In this document: piece by piece, positions 54,042 through 61,958 of the stretch | Layout of the letters: each line of letters opens with the position of its first letter | Numbering within the stretch: position 1 is the first letter of the stretch | Assembly: GCA_963422285.2 (NCBI GenBank) | Contig: CAXXJO010000002.1 | Coordinates: 682,001-746,000, forward strand | Source of the DNA: VXYL01 sp963422285 | GTDB lineage: Bacteria; Pseudomonadota; Gammaproteobacteria; Pseudomonadales; Azotimanducaceae | DNA: 64,000 nucleotides | Direction of reading: 5' to 3' | Position numbers and translations under genes: made by a program | Notes under the pieces: model-generated | What the model was told of the DNA's origin: nothing | Databases searched by the model: none | What the model saw: only the letters and a program-made list of their open reading frames with translations

Positions 54042-55259
54042 ATGTCAACGAACACCGCCTCCGGTTCGCAATCGGTCCTGCTTTCGCTCGCGTCCAGACA
54101 GGTATGGCCGCACATTCTCGCAGTGGCGCATCTCAAGCCCTCGCGGTTGATTCTTCTGCACAGCGAGGACACCGACGAGTCCAAACGACCCGCCGCACGC
54201 TTGCAGAAGTTCTTCGATCAACGGTCGCGGCTTATTCGCCGCAAGCCGGATATGGAACTGGTCCCGCACGACAACTTCAATGACGTCGAACGGCGTCTCG
54301 ACGAACTGGCAGAACGCCTGAACCTCGTCACCTCGAACTGCGTACTGAATTTCACTGGCGGCAACAAGCTGATGGCCACCGCCGCCTTCCGCTGGGCAGC
54401 GGCGAATGGCGTCAAGTCGTTCTACCTGGAACGCGGCAATCGTCTGACTTGGTTCGAACCCGCTGGGGGCGGTCTTGCCACTCGCACGGAAACATTGGAT
54501 GGACATATCGCCGATTCGCTGGATCCGCTCGCCTTGCTGCGCTGCCAGTTGCTGGCATCCGAAGTGGAGCGGGAGGGCGAGAAGCTTGTTCTGAGCAAGC
54601 TCGGCGAGGGGCTGTCCGAGGACGACTTCCACAAGAGAGTCCGCAACGGTGGTTCGCGCGAGCTGGTGGAAGTCGCACAAGGATTCGCCAATCGAGAGAT
54701 GAATGAAGGCGATCATCTCGAGCTTGCCGTCGCGGCGGTGTTGCTGAAGCTCGGTGTGCCGGAAGTCCGCCGTTCGCTGCGGCTCAAGGTCAATACTTCC
54801 CGCGGCGGCACCAGCAGTCTTCCGCATGCCGAAATCGATCTGCTGTTCAATTGGAGCGGGAAGCTCTGGCTGGTGGACTGCAAGGACCGCATCGCCGAAG
54901 AAGATCTGATGAATCGGCTGCGAGGCGCACTGCCGCCCCATATCTCCGACAACGCGAAAGGTCTTCTCGGCCGCATTGGCGGCGAACTAAAAGTGAGCCA
55001 AACCAAGGTTCTGAAGGAAGACCTGATCGCCATCAACGACATCGGCGGCCTGCTCGGCCAAGTGGTCTGCGTTCGCAAGAACCCCTTGCCGGACGAGGTG
55101 CGCGCATACGCGGATCGGAACCGGATCGAAGTAGTGCTGAAGGATCAGGTGTTCGAGTCTTTCCGCCGCTTGCTGAATCCGAAGCGCCCGGCATCTCAGG
55201 TCCAGCTTGTCGAACTGGAGCGGCGCTTCGCGGAATCGTCCGACCAACGCACACGCTGA
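54042..55259 (+). CDS. CARF plus PD-(D/E)XK nuclease (Card1/Can2-like, DUF1887)
   Basis: A 405-residue protein. The N-terminal CARF domain has CVLNFTGGNKLMATAAF (about residues 100-116). The C-terminal nuclease domain shows E264 and D266 in PHAEIDLLFNW and D279/K281 in LWLVDCKDRI, the PD-(D/E)XK core. Can2/Card1 proteins bind cyclic tetra-adenylate and cut DNA and/or RNA; the arrangement here fits that family. It is the fourth CARF gene of the locus and the only one with a DNA-nuclease fold, which may compensate for the missing HD domain in Cas10. Confidence 0.82.
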   Translation: MSTNTASGSQSVLLSLASRQVWPHILAVAHLKPSRLILLHSEDTDESKRPAARLQKFFDQRSRLIRRKPDMELVPHDNFNDVERRLDELAERLNLVTSNCVLNFTGGNKLMATAAFRWAAANGVKSFYLERGNRLTWFEPAGGGLATRTETLDGHIADSLDPLALLRCQLLASEVEREGEKLVLSKLGEGLSEDDFHKRVRNGGSRELVEVAQGFANREMNEGDHLELAVAAVLLKLGVPEVRRSLRLKVNTSRGGTSSLPHAEIDLLFNWSGKLWLVDCKDRIAEEDLMNRLRGALPPHISDNAKGLLGRIGGELKVSQTKVLKEDLIAINDIGGLLGQVVCVRKNPLPDEVRAYADRNRIEVVLKDQVFESFRRLLNPKRPASQVQLVELERRFAESSDQRTR

Positions 55260-55351
55260 ACCCAACCCTCCCGGCAACCTTGCCGGCTATGCTGACGGCT
55301 GCCGCAGGATGATTCAATGCGCCTCGTCGAAACCTAACGAGGCAACCTGCC

Positions 55352-55636
55352 ATGTCCAAGAGAGCTTTGTACATCGCTGCCTACGATGTCGCCGACTCGA
55401 AGCGACTCCGCAAAGTCCATCAGGTGGTGAAGGGCTACGCAACCGGCGGCCAGAAATCCGTCTTCGAGTGCTTCCTTACATCTGCCGAGCGCCATCGGCT
55501 GATCGCGAAAGGCCAATCCATCGTCAATGAACGAGAGGATCGTTTCGCGCTGATCCGCGTGGAAGAGCGGGCAGAGCCTTTTCTGTACGGCATCGCGACG
55601 CCAGCCATCGATCCAGACTTCTACTACGTTGGATGA
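55352..55636 (+). CDS. cas2: Cas2 (first copy)
   Basis: Adaptation subunit bridging two Cas1 dimers. The 94-residue protein has LYIAAYDVADSKRLRKVHQV and KSVFECFLTSAERHRLI, the standard Cas2 ferredoxin fold with the conserved Asp in YDVAD. Length is normal. It is followed by cas1 after 115 bases. GAGG lies before the ATG. Confidence 0.9.
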   Translation: MSKRALYIAAYDVADSKRLRKVHQVVKGYATGGQKSVFECFLTSAERHRLIAKGQSIVNEREDRFALIRVEERAEPFLYGIATPAIDPDFYYVG

Positions 55637-55751
55637 ACGGAGGCAGAGAATGCTTCTAGGGCTTTGTTCGCGCTGAGCATCCTGGTGTCCTATGCAAGAA
55701 GCACGGAATCGACTCGACACCCAGGCCCACTGAACAGACGGTGCCACTACG

Positions 55752-56747
55752 ATGACGACCTTGTTCATAGACCGCAAAGACATCGATCTGTGCATCTCCA
55801 ACGGCGTACTCGAGTTCCATGATCCAGCCGGACGGCGTGGTTCCGTGCCTCTCGCCCATCTCGAACGCGTTGTGGTGCGCGGCCGCGCCCAGCTTTCCAC
55901 TTCCGTTCTGGGCGCGATCACGGCGGCCGGTGCCGGTGTGCTGGTGTTGAGCGGACGGCAGAACCGGCATCTTGCGACCTGCGTGGGCCGGCCGCATAAC
56001 GATGTGCTGCGCAGGCTCGGCCAGTTCGACGCCTATCGGGATATCGGTGCCAGAACCGAGTGGTCGCGGATGCTGATCGCGGCAAAAACAGATGCCCAGC
56101 TTCGTCTACTCCGCAAGGCGCTGGCTCGTCGTCCGGACAAGCGCCGCCAGCTTACGCGGGCTATCGGCCGATTGGATGCGACCCGGCGGCGTGTGCAACA
56201 GGATGAGAAAGCCAACAGCATAGGCAGCCTGCTCGGCATCGAAGGAGCGGCGGCTGCGGCGTACTTCGGTGGCTTATCCGCCCTGTTCGCGCCATCGCTG
56301 GGATTCGAGCGCCGCAATCGGCGGCCGCCGCGAGATCCGGTGAACGCCTGCCTTTCGCTCGGCTACACGCTGCTGCATTTCGAGGCTGTGGCCGCTTGCC
56401 ACGCCGCAGGACTCGACCCGCTGCTCGGCTTGTTCCACGAACCCGCGTTCGGACGGGAATCGCTTGCTGCGGACGTGATCGAACCGTTCCGACCGCACAT
56501 CGACGAATGGGTGTGGACGTTGTTTCGAGAACGGACGCTTGCCGAACGCGGCTTCCGCAAGCAGGACGGTGCTGTGCTGCTCGGCAAGAACGCGCGTCAA
56601 CGCTTTTACGAGCGATTCGCGCCGCTCGGCGCAGCATTGTGGCGGCTTCTGCGCCGGCAACTGGGCCATGTCGCACGGGAATTCGAGAAGCGTGGGCGCG
56701 GAATTCCGCCATCGACACGCACCATCGCCGAGGCGGACTGCCTATGA
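55752..56747 (+). CDS. cas1: Cas1 integrase (first copy, catalytic)
   Basis: Integrates new spacers. The 331-residue protein starts MTTLFIDRKDIDLC, with the N-terminal beta domain to about residue 90, then the catalytic helical domain: Glu in LLGIEGAAAAAYF, His in LLGLFHEPAFGRES and Asp in LAADVIEPFRP, the metal-binding triad. VNACLSLGYTLLHFE is the conserved helix. Its stop overlaps the next gene (ATGA). Full-length and apparently active. Confidence 0.93.
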   Translation: MTTLFIDRKDIDLCISNGVLEFHDPAGRRGSVPLAHLERVVVRGRAQLSTSVLGAITAAGAGVLVLSGRQNRHLATCVGRPHNDVLRRLGQFDAYRDIGARTEWSRMLIAAKTDAQLRLLRKALARRPDKRRQLTRAIGRLDATRRRVQQDEKANSIGSLLGIEGAAAAAYFGGLSALFAPSLGFERRNRRPPRDPVNACLSLGYTLLHFEAVAACHAAGLDPLLGLFHEPAFGRESLAADVIEPFRPHIDEWVWTLFRERTLAERGFRKQDGAVLLGKNARQRFYERFAPLGAALWRLLRRQLGHVAREFEKRGRGIPPSTRTIAEADCL

Positions 56748-57505
56748 GACCGCTTTACCTAGACGGCGTCACCGCCCTGAACGTGTCGATGGACGGGCCG
56801 GCCTTGAGAGTCTCGGGGCCTAGTTCCGCAGACCGACGCTATCCGCTGGCGCGGATTTCCCGCGTGGTAGTTAGCGGCCAAGTATCGTGGACCACAGATG
56901 CCTTGCTGACCTGCGCCGATGAGGGAATTGTCGTCTGTTTCCTGAACGCGGACGGCGACGTCCGCGGGCGCTGGATCGGCAGGCGTTCGGAACGGAGCGC
57001 CTTCGTGCAGCGCTGGCACGACTTCGTGGACCGCCCGGACTGGAAGGAACGCTACGCGCAATGGAGAGTCGCCACTCGCCGTCGAGCGATTCGATTGTGC
57101 GCCATGTGCATGGGATGGTCTCCGAAACACGATCCGAGAAGCCTGTCTCGGTCCATCCTCGACGCAACGAGACCCTGCGCGGACAACCAAGAGATGCGCA
57201 CCATAAAGAGGCGGCTGCATGGATTGGCGCAAAGCCGAGCGCTTGAGGAACTCGCCAAAATCGGCCTGCAGGCGAACGACGTTGGCCTTTTGAACATCGT
57301 CCCGGACCTCGTTGCGGCGATCCAATGGGGCCTGCATCCGGACCTGACGCGGTGGCTGCTTGATCGCCAACGGCGTCGAGAACCGAAGCAACCATCCGAT
57401 CCGTACGGTGCCGTATGCTTCTTCGAGCGCCATCGGGGCACCTGCGACTTTGCGTTGCGCGACACCCTGTTGCGCCTTAACCAATATCTACGAGGACTAC
57501 AATAG
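56744..57505 (+). CDS. Cas1-like protein lacking the catalytic core
   Basis: A 253-residue protein overlapping cas1 by four bases. The first about 90 residues (MRPLYLDGVTALNVSMDGP, then YPLARISRVVVSGQVSW and IVVCFLNADGDVRGRWIG) are a Cas1 N-terminal beta domain. The rest is helical (RTIKRRLHGLAQSRALEELAK, then LLNIVPDLVAAIQWGLHPDL and FERHRGTCDFALRDTLLRL) but shows no equivalent of the EGAAA Glu, the HE or the D-EEFRP segment, so it is probably not an integrase by itself. It may pair with Cas1 or the second Cas2 as an accessory. The length is about 70-80 residues short of Cas1. Confidence 0.78.
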   Translation: MRPLYLDGVTALNVSMDGPALRVSGPSSADRRYPLARISRVVVSGQVSWTTDALLTCADEGIVVCFLNADGDVRGRWIGRRSERSAFVQRWHDFVDRPDWKERYAQWRVATRRRAIRLCAMCMGWSPKHDPRSLSRSILDATRPCADNQEMRTIKRRLHGLAQSRALEELAKIGLQANDVGLLNIVPDLVAAIQWGLHPDLTRWLLDRQRRREPKQPSDPYGAVCFFERHRGTCDFALRDTLLRLNQYLRGLQ

Positions 57506-57964
57506 ATGCCCGCCAACCAACGCACCCCCTGGCTCGTCTGCTACGACATCGCAGATCCCAAGCGCCTGTGCCGGGTTCGTCGCGAGATATCCCGTCGCGC
57601 TATTCCTTTCCAGTATTCCGTCTTCCGGACGAACACGACCCGGAGACATCTTGCTCGAGCGCTAGACGAGGTCGCACGGCACATCGACCCCCGACAGGAC
57701 GACTTGCGGGCATACCCGCTGTTGACATCAGCGAGGCCTTTCATCTACGGTCGCAGTTTTCTACCGGAAGGCGTGGAACTCTTCGACCTTCCAGACCTGT
57801 TCTTTGACAATACGGTGCCACTTGACGAGCGACAGCGAGAGGGCGTAGAGTGCGGAGTTGTTCGAAGTCAGCCAAGCGAGGAGGTTCGTAGCGAGAAGCC
57901 CACTTCACAACCGCTTGAAAGAAAAGGGATTATCGGCACATGGCAGTTCGAACACGAGACCTGA
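57506..57964 (+). CDS. cas2: Cas2-like protein (second copy) extending into the CRISPR leader
   Basis: The first about 75 residues (PWLVCYDIADPKRLCRVRR, then FQYSVFRTNTTRRHLARAL) form a Cas2 fold with the YDIAD Asp. The frame stays open for about 75 more codons, through the leader, and ends at a TGA inside the first CRISPR repeat (57962-57964). The extra C-terminal tail is therefore either real protein or a long read-through of leader DNA; the Cas2 core probably ends near residue 100. It begins directly after the Cas1-like gene stop. Confidence 0.8.
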   Translation: MPANQRTPWLVCYDIADPKRLCRVRREISRRAIPFQYSVFRTNTTRRHLARALDEVARHIDPRQDDLRAYPLLTSARPFIYGRSFLPEGVELFDLPDLFFDNTVPLDERQREGVECGVVRSQPSEEVRSEKPTSQPLERKGIIGTWQFEHET

Positions 57965-58334
57965 TGAAAAAGGGATTAAGACTCCCTGTGCAGGGCATGG
58001 TCGGCGGGAAGGGCTCGTTCGAACACGAGACCTGATGAAAAAGGGATTAAGACGAGAATCCCATCCTTGGCTGGTTGCCCATCCATGTTCGAACACGAGA
58101 CCTGATGAAAAAGGGATTAAGACTTCCTCCAATGCGGAGGTGTATTCCTCTTCGGTCGTTCGAACACGAGACCTGATGAAAAAGGGATTAAGACGTGATT
58201 GCTCGGCTCGAACAGCGCTTTTGCTCGGTTCGAACACGAGACCTGATGAAAAAGGGATTAAGACTACCTCCCTAGACTTGTTGGCTTCGGCTATCCAGTT
58301 CGAACACGAGACCTGATGAAAAAGGGATTAAGAC
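57946..58334 (+). CRISPR. CRISPR array, six repeats of 37 bp and five spacers
   Basis: Repeats start GTTCGAACACGAG and end GGGATTAAGAC; all six are identical. Positions: 57946-57982, 58017-58053, 58087-58123, 58158-58194, 58228-58264, 58298-58334. Spacers are 34, 33, 34, 33 and 33 bp. The ATTAAGAC end is typical of type III repeats and is suited to Cas6 cleavage leaving an 8-nt tag. Leader side is at cas2 (57850-57945); degenerate repeats at 59584 and 59653 mark the old end, separated by an insertion. No spacer matched other sequence in the window by eye. Confidence 0.97.
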
Positions 58335-58351
58335 TCCACACGAGGACGACT

Positions 58352-58534
58352 ATGGAAGAAAGATGCGAAAAGGCCCTCGCCGAATGCGAGGAGCGGCTGA
58401 AGAAGATCGAAGAGAGACTGGATCGAAAACCGATCCGGAGTGCGGTCGACGGCGCCGCGTCTCTGGTTCGGCGGACGACTCGAAGGTTCGAGAGAGCCGC
58501 GTCGGCCTTCGCCAAGTCGATGGCCGACGGCTGA
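58352..58534 (+). CDS. Small coiled-coil protein in the array insertion
   Basis: A 60-residue, charged helical protein (MEERCEKALAECEERLKKIE) with a basic C-terminal half (RRTTRRFERAASAFAKS). GAGG lies six bases before the ATG. It begins 18 bases after the last intact repeat and overlaps the next gene by one base (TGATG). No family recognised. The compact overlap pattern is phage-like. Confidence 0.55.
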   Translation: MEERCEKALAECEERLKKIEERLDRKPIRSAVDGAASLVRRTTRRFERAASAFAKSMADG

Positions 58535-58893
58535 TGCCGTCCATGAGCAAGGGCGAAACGGCCACGGTCCTGACCGAGGCGGCCGAGCTGGTCGAAGCAG
58601 GCTGGGTCCAGGGAATTCTCGCCATCGACGAGGACGGCGACGAGTGCGAGCCGACCTTGGAGGAAGCGGTGGCGTGGTGCGCGACTGATGCACTGGACGC
58701 GGCGGCTCCGACGCTCGAAGCGTACTGCCAGGCGGAGAACGCGACGACGCTGTTTGTCCAGAGCATCATCGACGAGGACATCGAGTCGATTGAAGACTGG
58801 AACGACAGCCGCGCTTCTTCGGGGAAGGAAGTGGCCGAACTGTTCCGGTCCTTGGCATCGTCGCGAAAGCCGGACATGGGAGAAAACAGCTAA
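58534..58893 (+). CDS. DUF6197-like phage-type protein
   Basis: A 119-residue acidic protein: TEAAELVEAGWVQGILAID, then EEAVAWCATDALDAAA and IEDWNDSRASSGKEVAELF. The WVQG-A..., WC..GAL-like and WND...EV...L pattern resembles DUF6197, found in phages and actinobacteria; this is recognition by pattern, not proof. It starts in TGATG with the first small gene and ends in TAATG with the next one. Confidence 0.55.
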   Translation: MPSMSKGETATVLTEAAELVEAGWVQGILAIDEDGDECEPTLEEAVAWCATDALDAAAPTLEAYCQAENATTLFVQSIIDEDIESIEDWNDSRASSGKEVAELFRSLASSRKPDMGENS

Positions 58894-59162
58894 TGCTGCT
58901 CGGCCTCGCCCTCGCGGCCAGCGTCCTGATCCTGTGCGTCCGGACGATCGGACTTCAAAGGATGCTGGACTGGAACAAGGGAATCGACGTCGTGGCGACG
59001 ATTGTCTTCATCGTGGTCGGCGCGGGCACTCTGGGCGGAGTGACCGCGGCCATCGTCGCCGGACTGGCGATCAGCGTGGTCCTCGCTCTCGGGAGAAGGC
59101 TGCGGAACGCCAGCAGAGCAAGGAAGAGGAGAAGAACCATCGCGGAAGGAGAGAACCCGTGA
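58893..59162 (+). CDS. Small two-helix membrane protein
   Basis: An 89-residue protein with two hydrophobic segments: LLGLALAASVLILCVRTIGL at the start and DVVATIVFIVVGAGTLGGV with TAAIVAGLAISVVLAL after the GID turn. A very basic tail follows (RRLRNASRARKRRRT). Such small membrane proteins are common in phages and could be holin-like, but nothing specific supports that. Overlaps both neighbours (TAATG, GTGA). Confidence 0.5.
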   Translation: MLLGLALAASVLILCVRTIGLQRMLDWNKGIDVVATIVFIVVGAGTLGGVTAAIVAGLAISVVLALGRRLRNASRARKRRRTIAEGENP

Positions 59163-59413
59163 ACCAGGAAAGAATACTGAAGCTGGCCGGCGTCGTCGGC
59201 GAATTGAAGGACGGGAAGGAGGAAGGGTGCTTCGACATGTCGTCGTACAGGCACTGCTTGCAGCGGTTGGCGGTATTCTTCGCCTTGTCCCAAGTGAACC
59301 GTTGCTCGGCCATGGCCAAACGGTACATGCGTTTTAGTATGTACGCAAAGGCAGGCGTCGCTGAAATCCAGACTCCCTTTCCGCCGCCCTCTCCCGGCGC
59401 TGACGCCGGGTAG
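59159..59413 (+). CDS. Truncated phage-type protein fused to other sequence
   Basis: Starts at a GTG in GTGA with the upstream stop. The first about 34 residues (NQERILKLAGVVGELKDG, then CFDMSSYRHC) resemble phage proteins with an FDMSSY-x-x-CGT-type motif. From about 59258 the match breaks, and the opposite strand is recognisable as a BrnT toxin N-terminus. So this is a junction, and the remaining 50 residues are out of context. Confidence 0.45.
   Translation: MNQERILKLAGVVGELKDGKEEGCFDMSSYRHCLQRLAVFFALSQVNRCSAMAKRYMRFSMYAKAGVAEIQTPFPPPSPGADAG
59230..59313 (-). pseudogene. N-terminal fragment of a BrnT-type toxin
   Basis: Minus-strand reading from ATG 59313 gives MAEQRFTWDKAKNTANRCKQ, matching the start of BrnT toxins (FEWDEAKAAANRRKHGVSF). 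It ends within about 25 residues where phage-type sequence begins. Only the first 5' portion of the toxin remains. Confidence 0.5.
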
Positions 59414-59583
59414 AGATACCCAGGGGCGGCTCGGCGCTTCAAGGATGTGCCATTGGCCTCGCTGTACCACCTCGCCGTCCAAGCCTGCCAGCGGTTGCCG
59501 GGACGCCGCCGGGGCACCCCGGCTCCCCTCTTTTTTCAAGAGCTTGCCACGTCCAGGTTCACGTCCTTGCACCATCGGGTTCG

Positions 59584-59680
59584 TTCGAACACGAGACCTG
59601 ATGAAGAAAGGATTTAAGTCACCGCGTCCCGGCAGGTGAGACACATAGTGCCGCTCCAACACAAGACCTATGAATTCACC
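59584..59680 (+). CRISPR. Degenerate end of the CRISPR array
   Basis: 59584-59621 is a repeat with several changes in its last third (GAAGAAAGGATTTAAGTC instead of GAAAAAGGGATTAAGAC). It is followed by a 31-bp spacer-length gap (59622-59652) and a more decayed repeat from 59653 (GCTCCAACACAAGACCT). The 69-bp spacing equals one repeat-spacer unit, so these are the trailer end of the same array. Confidence 0.83.
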
Positions 59681-60937
59681 GACGGCCTCGGCAGCTTGCA
59701 GGTGAAGCGGCTGGGTGCCAGCGTTGCGTCATGCCAGGAGTCGGGGAGCGCTTGAGATCGCAAGGCATCGCGGCGAGGAGTTCCGAAGCGGGAGGTACTG
59801 TCCAAAACAGGATGATCCCGGGTAAGTGATAGTCGCATCTACATCGTCTTACACTGGCGTGTCGCCAACCCATCGACACCATCGTAGATAAGACCGAATC
59901 CCACAATGGCGTACTGGGATAGATTCATGACGGACGCGAAGGCATCCACGCCGTACATGCCGAGGGACGTGGCGGTCAAGGTGCCGCCTTCTGCCCCGTT
60001 GATAGGAGTGCGCCTTGCCAGGGTCGGTGGGTGAGTTTCGCCGATTCGGTGGCGATCTGTTCAAAGCTTTGGCGCGAGCATCCTTGACCACAGAGACGAT
60101 CGGGCTCACGTCGCTCCACCTGCTGTCGTTCGGGACTGCGAGGACGCCGACATGGAGAACGCAAAAGACATGGACCACGACGACCGGTTCCAGACCGGCT
60201 GAGGCAGCATGGATGTCCTCGCCCTCCCGCCCTTCCAGGAATTCCAGGCGCAGCTTCACGGCGGCGTCTGCGATCACTTCCTTATTCATGGCGAGCAGGA
60301 TGGAATCGAGACGGCTGGCCACATGTATTCGTCGGCGATGGTTTCCTGATGTCCAGGCATACCGACATGATCGAAGAAGCGGCAGGTCTTGTATTCGAGC
60401 AAGACCGGTCTCTGCTCGCTCCAGGCCTGCTCGATGGCCTTGCCGGCAGTGTTGTACACGACCATGCGTGGCGCTGTACCCAAAGGGATGCGGAATCCGC
60501 GTTGCAGGAGTCCTGTATGCGATCCTCCAAGAACCCATTCGGAAACCAGGGGCGTATTGCCGCAAAACGCGGTATGTTCGGAACTCTGAAAACGCCACGA
60601 ATCGGTCATGGAGATTGCGCGACCTCAGAGCGAGAAAAACCGTGCGCCGGCCTCCGTGGCAACGCGGAAATGTCAAGCCAGATCGAGTGAAGGCAGCAGC
60701 CGACGCCAACGCGTTCGGTCGGCGGACGACACCGCCCGCGTGAGAACGCTCCCTACAGGCACTCGTCGCCAGCTAGCGGCTCGCATGCTGCTGCGCGACA
60801 ACAGCCGGTCGGCTTGGCGGTATGCGGATTCGTGCCCGCAGCAAGCCGATGTCGGGATGCTGCCGCAGCACAACAGACCGTTCGCGCAGAAGGAGTGGAT
60901 GCCATGGTTCGCCGGTCGGTTCGGGAGCTGACGCCCC
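59681..60937. other. 1.26-kb region of decayed DNA
   Basis: No intact gene is visible between the array and the acyltransferase. Minus-strand frames contain fragments with coding character (including INGAEGGTLTATSLGMYG at about 59950-60005), and one stretch resembles a TPP-dependent dehydrogenase (separate entry). The plus strand shows nothing recognisable. Confidence 0.5.
60200..60609 (-). pseudogene. Possible relic of a TPP-dependent dehydrogenase E1 subunit
   Basis: The minus-strand segment GFRIPLGTAPRMVVYNTAGK with AIEQAWSEQRPVLLEYKTC and RFFDHVGMPG resembles the part of pyruvate/acetoin/2-oxoacid dehydrogenase E1-alpha that ends in E-x-x-TYRxxGH. It then shifts frame into ASRLDSILLAMNKEVIAD and LRLEFLEGREGEDIH, which could be the C-terminus. 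The fit is by pattern only. Confidence 0.35.
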
Positions 60938-61837
60938 ATGGCCAAACCGCGCTCGGAGTTCCTCAATCGCATCGGCATCCACACGGCCCGGGTGGCTTGC
61001 ATTCTGCTGTCGCCACTATCCATCCGCGCGTTGCGTCGCATCGGCGCCGGGGTTGGCGGCCTCGCCTGCCACCTGAACGGCCGCGCAGTGCGCACCACGC
61101 GCACCAACATCGACTTGGTATACGGACAACAGGCTCGCGCTTGGCGACAGCGTCTAGTACGCGACAGCATTCGCCAGACCACGATGACGGTGCTGGAGGC
61201 CGCAGCGCTTTGGACTTGGCCGCTGTCGCGGTTGGCAGCCTTGGTGTGCAGCGTCGAAGGCGAACATCTGCTGCGCCACCGCGCCGAGGGCCGCGGAGCG
61301 TTGATTCTCGCACCGCACTTCGGCAATTGGGAGTTTCTCGGCTACTATCTGAACACTATCGAACCCCTGGCGCCGCTCTACCAGCGGCCGGCGTCGCCCG
61401 TGATCGACGCAACGCTGAGCGCCGCTCGGATGCGGCTGGGGCACCGCCGGGCACCAGACACCGTCGCCGGGCTGCGGCTGCTGATACAGGTGCTGCGCCA
61501 TGGCGGCATGGTTGCGGTGCTGCCGGATCAGGTGCCCACTGCCGGCGCCGGCGTGATAGCGCCGTTCTTCGGCCACGATGCGTTTACCATGTCCCTAGTG
61601 CCGAAACTGCTCACCCGCGTAGATGCCGATGTGCTGATCGCCGCTGCTGCTCGGGTGCCTGACGGCTTCTCCATCCGCATCGAATCCGTGGGCGAAGCGA
61701 TACGCGACAGCGACCCAGCCGCGAGCGCCCAGGCCATGAACGCCGCCATCGAAGCCGTCGTCGCCCGGGATCCGGCGCAGTACCAGTGGGAGTACAAGCG
61801 CTATCGCTTCCCGCATCAGCCGAACATCTACCGCTGA
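60938..61837 (+). CDS. LpxL/HtrB-type lipid A acyltransferase
   Basis: Inner-membrane enzyme adding a secondary acyl chain to lipid A. The 299-residue protein has an N-terminal hydrophobic region (VACILLSPLSIRALRRIGAG), the catalytic HX4E motif as H127-E132 in LAPHFGNWEFLG, and the family end QYQWEYKRYRFPH. VLPDQVPTAGAGVIAPFFG is a further conserved block. Similar to LpxL/LpxM rather than a glycerol acyltransferase. No other LPS gene lies nearby. Confidence 0.85.
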   Translation: MAKPRSEFLNRIGIHTARVACILLSPLSIRALRRIGAGVGGLACHLNGRAVRTTRTNIDLVYGQQARAWRQRLVRDSIRQTTMTVLEAAALWTWPLSRLAALVCSVEGEHLLRHRAEGRGALILAPHFGNWEFLGYYLNTIEPLAPLYQRPASPVIDATLSAARMRLGHRRAPDTVAGLRLLIQVLRHGGMVAVLPDQVPTAGAGVIAPFFGHDAFTMSLVPKLLTRVDADVLIAAAARVPDGFSIRIESVGEAIRDSDPAASAQAMNAAIEAVVARDPAQYQWEYKRYRFPHQPNIYR

Positions 61838-61958
61838 GTTCCCGCCTCCGGCAAGCCGCCTTGCTCGGAGATCGTTAGGCAGCGCAATGAGCGAACCCCG
61901 CCTTGAAGCAACAAGACGCAACCGCTGGCGTAGGAGATCGCGTCCGCGTCCCAACAGC

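Noticed and set aside
57895..57936. An extra decayed repeat before repeat 1
   Set aside because: Only the GAAAAGGGATTA part matches, and just 13 bp separate it from repeat 1, too short for a spacer; more likely a leader motif.
57905..58237. Protein-coding genes across the CRISPR array on either strand
   Set aside because: These open frames are periodic because the repeat is; they are shadows of the array.
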